A stretch of 64,000 bases of DNA from NCBI GenBank assembly GCA_964502145.1, contig CAZCVI010000007.1, positions 123,526-187,525 of the forward strand, given 5' to 3'. Each line of letters begins with the position of its first letter. The first letter of the stretch is position 1. The stretch comes from CAZCVI01 sp964502145. Its GTDB lineage: Bacteria > Acidobacteriota > Aminicenantia > UBA2199. Both the position numbers and the translations under genes were made by a program. This document shows positions 9,352 through 15,486 of this stretch, in pieces. The notes below the pieces were generated by a model, which saw only the letters and a list, made by a program, of their open reading frames with translations, did no database searches and was not told the origin of the DNA.

Positions 9352-10415
9352 CCGAACCTGCCGCCACCCCTGTGATCGACTGAACCTTTAGGAGTTGAAA
9401 CTGCTATCCCAGCAGCAAAGTTGCTAACATTTTGACTATCGTTATTATTTTCATCATATTTTTTAAAGAAGCCATCACTCTTAAACACCCAATCCCAGAT
9501 TGTGCTAGCGTCGGATTGCTTACAATCTATATTATCAAGAATTTCCAGTTTCTCCAGTGCTTCCTTGATTTTTTCCAATAACTGACAGACACTGTCATCC
9601 ATTAAGGTTCGGGTAATTTGTGGATTATCGGGGTGTGCAAGATTAAAAATAACTTTCGAACATTCCAAACGTTTTTTCAGGTTCTTTAGAAGATTTCGAA
9701 AAGCTATGTCTAAGCCGCTTGAAAACTCCGGCTGACATTCAGATACAAGCATAGTTAACTTCATACCATTGGGTAAATCCCAATTTCTTTGACTGCGGCA
9801 GAATCGTTTCAATAACTGTACGAGTCTCCTCATTTGGGTACCTTTGCCATCCGTATTGTAGTTGCGATTTGTAACCTCAGATTCGAACCATACAGTAACC
9901 TGCGTCGGGTCTGAAACTGTCCAATTTTCGCCACTGGCAAGTTCTCGTTCGTATTTCCCTTCTCCATCATTATACTTTCGATACACAGGAAAATCAACGT
10001 GATGTTTTTCTTCATCTCCATCTGCATAGAAAACACGAACACAATTGGTGCATAGTCTTGGCTGTCGATTAAAACGATTGTCCTTTAGTGCCTCTCGTAC
10101 TTTATTTTTTACATCCATAGCTGACAATTCGTTTCCTTCAGCATTTATTAGATCACTTTTCCATAAAACCAAGCCATCATCTATATCGTATTCTTCATCC
10201 AAAAAACGTGCCTGAATAATGGTTTTCATTGCCATTGAGCCCTGGGGTTTGAAAGAAGATTCCCCGATGCTCAACCCCTCTATCTCTTCGGGAAGTCTTT
10301 TAATCAAGCGGTCACGGTTTACCTTTCTATGATTGAACAACTTATTTTTAGAATCCTCTCTAAGACATACCTTTTCATCCCAAAAGGCCTCTATTCGCTT
10401 ACTATAATCGTACAT
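9348..10415 (-). CDS. CBASS CD-NTase (cGAS/DncV-like nucleotidyltransferase)
   Basis: A 355-residue cyclic oligonucleotide synthase. The nucleotidyltransferase signature is intact: QGS at 58-60, DID at 77-79 and the third acidic residue Asp141 in HVDFPVY. The family makes cyclic di- or trinucleotide second messengers after phage sensing; the base specificity cannot be read here. The C-terminus is a flexible Gly-rich tail ending in GGGRFG, the kind of end on which Cap2 acts. It lies 9 bp after the DUF6602 gene and overlaps Cap2 by 4 bp. No SMODS-associated or transmembrane effector gene lies beside it. Confidence 0.93.
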   Translation of the reverse strand: MYDYSKRIEAFWDEKVCLREDSKNKLFNHRKVNRDRLIKRLPEEIEGLSIGESSFKPQGSMAMKTIIQARFLDEEYDIDDGLVLWKSDLINAEGNELSAMDVKNKVREALKDNRFNRQPRLCTNCVRVFYADGDEEKHHVDFPVYRKYNDGEGKYERELASGENWTVSDPTQVTVWFESEVTNRNYNTDGKGTQMRRLVQLLKRFCRSQRNWDLPNGMKLTMLVSECQPEFSSGLDIAFRNLLKNLKKRLECSKVIFNLAHPDNPQITRTLMDDSVCQLLEKIKEALEKLEILDNIDCKQSDASTIWDWVFKSDGFFKKYDENNNDSQNVSNFAAGIAVSTPKGSVDHRGGGRFG

Positions 10416-10423
10416 GATCTCTC

Positions 10424-11179
10424 CTATTCTGTAGTTTCACTGAGTTGATTTGCGTATGCCATCCAATCAACTGCTGGGACAGTGGCAAGTGATTGAAGTT
10501 TCCAAAGTAGACGAAATGCAAAATATGCAAGGGCGTTTCTCCTCGGACCAAATGAGTAATTATTATCCTCTGAAAAGACATCAAAGCAAGCTCCCGTCAC
10601 TGCAAAACCACAATCAATTTTTTTGTGACCCGTCAATTGCAGATGATTTTGTTGGAAAGTGTCGCCTAGCCCATCGCCCCAACTAACATCTATAGCAAGG
10701 ATTCCCCCAATGATATTAAACAATGGTTTTGCGTTGAATACACCTCCAGCGTGAAAAATATCGACGGATGTGCGTTTAAGCTTACGAACCGATGCAATCT
10801 TTTCGCCTGCGTATTCAAGGTATTGCTTATTAATGGTTGGTTTACATTCAAACACCGCGTAAACCGCTTCTGCCGGAACGTATCTGTGTTTGGCGTTGTC
10901 CAATAATGTTGGAGTATATTGCCGGTCAAATACCACAACATCAATTGAATCACTAACCGCTCCTTCACTGTCAAGAACGATAGCCTTCTCTACTGTGTAC
11001 CGATTTGGTAGATATGAACGCAGGAAATCAAGAAAAAACTGTTCATTTACTTCTCCGCGGTCACCTGGATGCGTAATACGTGAAGATGAGCGAAGGTTTA
11101 CTTCAAGACATTCTTGTTCGGATGAAAAAGCATCTCTGAGGAACTGTGTCGAGTTGGGAATATTTAATATTGCACACAT
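10424..11179 (-). CDS. DUF6602-type PD-(D/E)XK nuclease-like protein, candidate CBASS effector
   Basis: A 251-residue protein from the ATG at 11179 (MCAILNIPNS); an upstream in-frame start at 11278 would overlap the preceding gene. It matches the DUF6602 pattern: HPGDRGEVNEQFFLDFL with Glu43, a second strand with Asp80 (SIDVVVFD) and VYAVFECK with Glu111 and Lys113, together a PD-(D/E)XK-type site. No membrane segment is visible. It sits directly before the CD-NTase, where type II CBASS normally encodes its effector, so nucleotide-triggered nucleic-acid cleavage is a reasonable inference. No SAVED or other known ligand-binding domain is apparent. No strong ribosome site precedes the start; translation may be coupled to the gene 25 bp upstream. 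Confidence 0.75.
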   Translation of the reverse strand: MCAILNIPNSTQFLRDAFSSEQECLEVNLRSSSRITHPGDRGEVNEQFFLDFLRSYLPNRYTVEKAIVLDSEGAVSDSIDVVVFDRQYTPTLLDNAKHRYVPAEAVYAVFECKPTINKQYLEYAGEKIASVRKLKRTSVDIFHAGGVFNAKPLFNIIGGILAIDVSWGDGLGDTFQQNHLQLTGHKKIDCGFAVTGACFDVFSEDNNYSFGPRRNALAYFAFRLLWKLQSLATVPAVDWMAYANQLSETTE

Positions 11180-11204
11180 CTTGGTGTCAGTGTATTTATA
11201 AAAA

Positions 11205-11453
11205 TTACATTTCAGTATCTTTGATTGATCTCGGATCATTTCCCGGGGCAATAGTATCTTTACTACGAATTTTCCCATTAACTCCCTTTGTGATCAATTC
11301 ACCACCACCTTGGTTATTGAGCATTTTTTTTGCAGTGTCCCCTGCCTCTTTTTGAGTATTGTGAAGCGAAGATGCTTGATCGGAATCAATCCGCTTATTA
11401 ACCCATTTTCCATCATTACGCTTGTAAACTATTCTATCTCTGTCTTTGCTCAT
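11205..11453 (-). CDS. DUF2188-like small protein, first clear gene of the CBASS operon
   Basis: An 82-residue protein from the ATG at 11453, which has AAGGAGA 6 bases upstream. The pattern resembles DUF2188: KRNDGKWVNKRI, then a helix with TQKEAGDTAKKML, then GGELITKGVNGKIRSKDT and a basic/acidic end. The molecular role of this family is unknown. It is followed 25 bp later by the DUF6602 gene on the same strand and appears to share its transcript. The position suggests a regulatory, immunity or accessory job, but nothing in the sequence proves it. Confidence 0.7.
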   Translation of the reverse strand: MSKDRDRIVYKRNDGKWVNKRIDSDQASSLHNTQKEAGDTAKKMLNNQGGGELITKGVNGKIRSKDTIAPGNDPRSIKDTEM

Positions 11454-11592
11454 ATCTTTCTCCTTTGTTAATATTAACAATTCTCATCTTTTTCCTTTCC
11501 TTATGATTCTGACCCTTGTTTTCAGTATCCATGGGGCTATTAACTTTATTTTCCTCCTTCTCTGGCTCTAAATCTGAGTCAAACGTCACCAC
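11434..11592 (-). CDS. Possible small charged leader peptide upstream of DUF2188
   Basis: A 52-codon frame with tandem GTG starts (11592 or 11589), very rich in Glu, Lys and Asn (LEPEKEENKVNS, NHKERKKMRI). It ends 20 bases inside the DUF2188 gene in another frame. An AGGA lies about 9 bases upstream of the first GTG. It may be a coupled leader or only the transcribed 5' region. No family recognised. Confidence 0.22.
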   Translation of the reverse strand: MVTFDSDLEPEKEENKVNSPMDTENKGQNHKERKKMRIVNINKGERYEQRQR

Positions 11593-11663
11593 ATAAATAT
11601 TATCCTAAAATGCTAATATTATATTGTAGCATCAATTTTCCATTTTGTCAACAAAAAAAACAG

Positions 11664-11685
11664 TATCTATTCAGTTTTTTGGCAG
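11664..11685. repeat. 22-bp direct repeat, right copy (CBASS island boundary)
   Basis: This differs from 6551-6572 at one base of 22, in the same orientation. It lies about 70 bp upstream of the possible leader ORF, so the pair encloses the whole CBASS operon and one fold-back element (about 5.1 kb). Confidence 0.6.
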
Positions 11686-11784
11686 CGGCCCCACCCACGT
11701 CGCTTTGCGCCGTGGGATTATAACTGGAAAGAAACTCGTGCAATTGGGAGTGCTTGGAAACAGTAGAGTAAAAGAATGCGACAA

Positions 11785-11821
11785 GGATGTCGCGTCTACA
11801 TAGACGCGCCATCCCTGGCGC
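11785..11821. repeat. Two overlapping, mutually exclusive hairpins
   Basis: GCGTCTA-CA-TAGACGC is a perfect stem with short outer pairing (GGATG/CATCC). Its 3' side also belongs to GCGCCA-TCCC-TGGCGC. Only one of the two can form at a time. An A-rich run follows. No gene overlaps. Confidence 0.45.
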
Positions 11822-12027
11822 ATTAAAAAAAAATATACTGCCAAATTACTGGTATCTCCTGAAGAGGTATTTGCTCCCATGGATGATATTTGGGCGGATT
11901 ATCTGTGACAAAAGCCAAATCTCGGCAGTTACGGAAAACCTTACACCAAAAACAATGATTAGTGTGCTCATTTGTAAATAAATTCCCCGATTTTTCGGAA
12001 ATTTTGCCCTCCAGCCTGATTCGCAAG

Positions 12028-12150
12028 TGAATTAGGGTCAGTGATGACTGAATTAGAGTCAAAAAAGTGCAAATAGGGTAAACGATGACCGATTTTCATG
12101 TAAATTTTTCCTCAAAGGGTCAACGATGACCCTCGGAGGGACATCGTTGA
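12028..12150. repeat. Palindromic leader of the 60-bp repeat element
   Basis: The segment 12120-12150 is a near-perfect palindrome: TCAACGATG and CATCGTTGA flank CCCT-CGG-AGGG. Upstream are looser copies of GGGT[C/A]A[A/G][C/T]GATGAC (12036, 12077, 12117). A matching palindrome lies inverted at 51958-51988. No coding frame is supported here. The stretch 11686-12027 holds no gene that I can support. Confidence 0.6.
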
Positions 12151-12180
12151 CTGATTTAGATAGAATTCAGTGCAAATTCG

Positions 12181-12413
12181 TATCATTTTGACCGATTTTC
12201 AGTCGTGGATGACCGATGGCGGACAATTTTGTCCGACAAGGGACAATGATGAGTGATTTTCAGTCGTGGATGACCGTTGGCGGACAATTTTGTCCAACAA
12301 GGGACAATGATGAGTGATTTTCAGTCTCTGATGACCGATGGCGGACAATTTTGTCCAACAGGGACAATGATGAGTGATTTTCAGTCGCTGGTGACCATTG
12401 GGCGGCAAAAATA
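12181..12413. repeat. 60-61 bp tandem repeat, three to four copies
   Basis: Units begin at about 12181 (partial), 12240, 12301 and 12361 (partial). Each has GGGACAATGATGAGTGATTT, then CAGTCG, GATGACCGATGGC and a GGACAATTTTGTCC palindrome. Divergence is a few bases per unit. The apparent ORF across it is an artefact of the repeat. A degenerate two-unit copy in opposite orientation occurs at 51815-51925. Confidence 0.85.
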
Positions 12414-12479
12414 ATACTATTAGGCTTGGCAATGCTTTTATTCCTGAAATATAGCCTGACCAGAAACTAAAAAATAATT

Positions 12480-12679
12480 CCCCTGCCTCCGGCGGCCAAG
12501 AATGCTTGAACCCGGCCTAAATCTGAAATATAATTATAACAGAAGTTCCCAGACAACTCAAAAGGAAAAAAATCACCCAAATTCCCCGAACGTGACCAAA
12601 ACGTGACTATTGTTTGTTTTTAACTAAATGCCGTTCTGCTATTTGATACGCGAATTGATGGATAGGTTGTTCGTTGTTC
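12480..12679. repeat. Repeat-bearing gap with CCTCCGGCGGCC and CGTGACCAAAACGTGA motifs
   Basis: The region contains CCTGCCTCCGGCGGCCAAG (12484-12502), shared with 15266-15280, followed by a segment similar to 6914-7016 that ends in CCGAACGTGACCAAAACGTG (12586-12605). No gene is seen. It lies immediately 3' of the DUF2321-like gene. Confidence 0.5.
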
Positions 12680-13432
12680 CTAATGACCTTTTGGAACTAT
12701 TACAACCTTGACAATAAAATCGTCGTTATTTCTGGCAAGATCATTTTCTAATCCTCTTGGGTTTGATATCAATCCTTCTGGATCATAAACAAAACAGATG
12801 AGTTTCTTACAATCTGGATGTTTTTGATATCGCTGAATATCCACTAGTAGCTCTTCTCCAATCTGTTTCTCCTTTAAGGTTTTCCGGGTCTTCTTTACTT
12901 CAATGATTATTTGTTCTTCCTTTATGAGGAAATCTATCCTTGAGTTACTCCCGGCATAGCTTGGCGTATATTCTTCAGGTCGGATATCATCAAAAAAAAT
13001 GTGTAACAGCGAATGCAACAAATCCTGCGTGTCATATTCATCGTTGACTTCCAGTGTTGCACCTTCTGAATGGCGTGATCTCAGTTGCTTCGCAACAAGA
13101 TGAAAACGCGAACATATTTGCTCTATCAGTTTAAGAGAATTTTGTTTACTTGGCTCCGATACCAGTTGGGATAGCTTTTCTTTGCTTAGAGTCCACGGAA
13201 ATGGCTCACCGCAATTTTCACAATGTGTCGGAACAGGTTCTGTAGAAGGAATACCAAATACACCATCAACATGGTAATCTCCCTTTATTGGATGATTACA
13301 GTGCGGACATTGGTGAATAGTTTTTTCACCACAACTTGGACAGAAGCTTTTTCTAAACTCAGGATATTTATTGTAATTGTCTGTAGTTTGATGACCTTTC
13401 AAACAAACTTGCTGAACATCATAATCTCCCAT
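12680..13432 (-). CDS. DUF2321-like zinc-ribbon protein with C-terminal PD-(D/E)XK nuclease-like domain
   Basis: A 250-residue protein in two parts. The N-terminal half resembles DUF2321: VCLKGHQ, then cysteine pairs CPSCGEK, CPHCNHP and CENCGEP that suggest zinc ribbons. The C-terminal half (about 135-245) has SRIDFLI and IIIEVKKTRK, a D...ExK pattern of restriction-type nucleases, with a trailing QKHPDCKKLICFVYDP strand like those in MTES-1575/DpnII-type domains. The start codon follows an A- and G-rich stretch with AAAGGAG. It stands alone between repeat blocks. Role inferred as nucleic-acid cleavage in defence; no partner methylase is visible. Confidence 0.7.
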   Translation of the reverse strand: MGDYDVQQVCLKGHQTTDNYNKYPEFRKSFCPSCGEKTIHQCPHCNHPIKGDYHVDGVFGIPSTEPVPTHCENCGEPFPWTLSKEKLSQLVSEPSKQNSLKLIEQICSRFHLVAKQLRSRHSEGATLEVNDEYDTQDLLHSLLHIFFDDIRPEEYTPSYAGSNSRIDFLIKEEQIIIEVKKTRKTLKEKQIGEELLVDIQRYQKHPDCKKLICFVYDPEGLISNPRGLENDLARNNDDFIVKVVIVPKGH

Positions 13433-13621
13433 ATTTTTTATTACTCCTTTTTTTAATCATTATTGTAATTTTAAATGATTTAATTTTTTATAATCACAAC
13501 GTTGTATTATAGCATAAAACATGGATTTGTCAATTTTTTTTGGAGTTCTCCAATTTTTCAATAATTTTAAATGGCGATTAGGGGCACACGAAAACAAAGC
13601 ATGTTCAATCATAGCCAAACC

Positions 13622-13799
13622 GGGCAACCTGTTCACTCCACATCGTTCATCACCACCTCCTGCGAATACGCTTCGGCTGGCATACTCTGGCTTTTGCTGC
13701 AACGCAGCGGGGAAGCAAAACCCAGGTAAGCCAGACCTGCGCTAAAATCCGGGCGGAGGTGGTTTGAATGCATAAAAAAAGTTTCGTGAACAGGCACCC
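13622..13799. repeat. 178-bp long fold-back (cruciform-capable) element
   Basis: Successive inverted segments match: GGGCAACCTGTTCAC with GTGAACAGGCACCC (13786-13799), CACCACCTCC with GGAGGTGGTTT, CTGGCATACTCTGGCTTTTG with the inverse of AGCAAAACCCAGGTAAGCC, and the apex GCTGC-AAC-GCAGC (13696-13708). This makes one imperfect hairpin across the element. The rest of 13433-13957 shows no gene that I can support. The fold resembles REP/BIME or attC-like structures, but no integrase core sites or RAYT gene were found. Confidence 0.65.
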
Positions 13800-13957
13800 C
13801 GTGCAGAGAAATTATTTATTTTTATTCCCAAAAGGGGTTGATTTTCATTCTTCAAGTGTGTAATATAGCAGAAGTGGACATTAATATCAAAACCTGTTGG
13901 TGGCTGAAGTAAAAGCTGAAGGTGAAAAGGTCAATGGAAACAGATTGAAAAAAAACT

Positions 13958-15070
13958 ATGGATAATAAAAACAACTATGAACGCAAAATAAGAGGACGCA
14001 AACGCATGGATGCCTCATTCCCCGTTGGGCCTGGAAATGGCGATTTGCCGGAAAGTTATGACACCACGCTTGGTTCTATCAAAGCACGCATCCAGACTGA
14101 ACGTCTTCGTATGGTTTTGTCTGCCAATGAAGCAATGATATTGCTGTATTGGGATATTGGCAATGAAATTCTTGAACGCCAACAACAGGAAGGTTGGGGG
14201 GCAAAGGTTATTGACCGACTTTCGGCTGATCTGTGCAAATCTTTTCCCGATATGAAGGGCCTTTCAATGCGAAATTTACTATTCATGCGTTCTTTTGCGG
14301 AAGCATACTCGGATCGGCAAATAGTGAAACAGCTTGTTTCACAATTGCCTTGGGGGCACAATATCCGTATTTTACAAAAAATCAAAGACCTGGAGAAACG
14401 CTTGTGGTACATCAAAATGAGCATTCAAAACGGCTGGTCCCGAAATATTCTTGAACTTCAGATTGATTCCTGTACATGTGAGCGTCAAGGACAGACCATA
14501 AATAATTTTGCAATCACATTGCCTCCTGGGGATTCAGACATGGCAGCTCAAGTATTTAAGGATCCATATCTATTCGATTTTATAGGAACAGCCGATCCTC
14601 GTCGTGAACGCGAAATTGAGCAGGCCCTAGTAGATCACATTCAGCAGTTCCTGCTGGAACTCGGGACAGGATTTGCATTTGTAGGACGGCAGGTTCACCT
14701 TGAATTGGGCGATAATGATTTCTATATCGATTTGCTTTTTTATCATCTTATATTACGTTGTTATGTGGTCGTTGAATTGAAGGCTGTGCCTTTTGAGCCA
14801 GGTTTTGTTGGCACATTGAACATGTATTTGTCTGCTGTAGATGATCTATTGCGCCATCCGGACGACAAACCAACCATTGGATTATTGCTTTGTAAGAACA
14901 AAAAACAGCTATTGGTAGAGTATGCACTTCGTGGCTTTCGAAAACCTATCGGTGTGGCTGAATGGGAGACGAAGCTTGTTAAATCGTTACCTTCTGAATT
15001 GAAAGGCTGTTTGCCTACGATAGAAGAGATTGAAGCGGAACTTACAAAGAAAGTGCAAAATAATGAATAA
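13958..15070 (+). CDS. YhcG/DUF1016-family PD-(D/E)XK nuclease
   Basis: A 370-residue protein; an alternative ATG at 14006 has AAGAGGA about 9 bases upstream and may be the true start (354 aa). The N-terminal helical DUF1016 domain includes LLYWDIGNEILERQ, GWGAKVIDRLSADL and LPWGHNIRIL. The C-terminal nuclease domain has DPRREREIEQALVDHIQQFL, FAFVGRQVHLELGDNDFYIDLLFYH and CYVVVELKA, giving the Asp and Glu-x-Lys of the PD-(D/E)XK fold. The family occurs near restriction-modification and toxin-antitoxin loci; its exact role is unsettled. Here it is alone on the plus strand, at the end of the defence island, and looks intact. Confidence 0.88.
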   Translation: MDNKNNYERKIRGRKRMDASFPVGPGNGDLPESYDTTLGSIKARIQTERLRMVLSANEAMILLYWDIGNEILERQQQEGWGAKVIDRLSADLCKSFPDMKGLSMRNLLFMRSFAEAYSDRQIVKQLVSQLPWGHNIRILQKIKDLEKRLWYIKMSIQNGWSRNILELQIDSCTCERQGQTINNFAITLPPGDSDMAAQVFKDPYLFDFIGTADPRREREIEQALVDHIQQFLLELGTGFAFVGRQVHLELGDNDFYIDLLFYHLILRCYVVVELKAVPFEPGFVGTLNMYLSAVDDLLRHPDDKPTIGLLLCKNKKQLLVEYALRGFRKPIGVAEWETKLVKSLPSELKGCLPTIEEIEAELTKKVQNNE

Positions 15071-15486
15071 AACTTACGTCGTGAGATTGCGATCGGGAAA
15101 ACAATAAGAACGGTTAAACGTGACCAAAACGTGATTGGTTTATACCATTTTTTAGTAGTTTTTAGTGGTTTATAGTAAAAATAAAAATGCTGAAGAAATT
15201 CACTGGTTAATGATTTTTACCACACAACTATCTTTTTGGGGACTGATAAAAAAATCAGACCGTTGCCTCCGGCGGCCAAGAACCCTTTCGAGAAAGGGTT
15301 CCTGGACCTCCTAAAGCTTTTGCTATTTAAGGGACTCAACCATACTTACAGAAACTGGTAGGTACACAAAGAGTTACTAAACAAATGGGACGCAGTCCCC
15401 CCTCCGACGGCCAGGGGGCTCTTTTTTAAAGACCACCCTGACCGTGGAACATCGGGCAAAACTTTTTATATATTTATCACAGCGTG
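15071..15486. repeat. Repeat-rich gap downstream of the YhcG gene
   Basis: The CGTGACCAAAACGTGA motif is at 15116-15136, 46 bp after the stop codon. TTTTTAGTAGTTTTTAGTGG at 15150 is locally repetitive. A perfect hairpin GAACCCTTTC-GA-GAAAGGGTTC (15280-15301) follows CCTCCGGCGGCC. A second, weaker family member (CCTCCGACGGCCAGGGGG...CCACCCTG) spans 15400-15450. No gene is seen. Confidence 0.6.
15280..15301. terminator. Perfect hairpin in CCTCCGGCGGCC repeat
   Basis: A 10-bp perfect stem (GAACCCTTTC / GAAAGGGTTC) with a 2-base spacer, flanked by CCTCCGGCGGCC and CTGGACCTCC that extend the pairing. It may end transcription from the nuclease gene, but there is no T run, so structure alone supports the call. 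Confidence 0.45.

Noticed and set aside
10424..11179. NucC-type CBASS nuclease
   Set aside because: The motif spacing and sequence match DUF6602 and not the NucC family, although both have PD-(D/E)XK-type residues.
11671..12062. Transposase remnants next to the right 22-bp repeat
   Set aside because: No transposase motif could be recognised in any frame; similarity to the left copy stops after the 22-mer.
12199..12432. ORF over the 60-bp tandem repeats
   Set aside because: The predicted peptide is only the repeat read through (ITHHCP units), with no start signal.
13622..13799. Integron attC site
   Set aside because: The conserved GTTRRRY and RYYYAAC core sites are not present at the ends, and no tyrosine integrase gene is visible.
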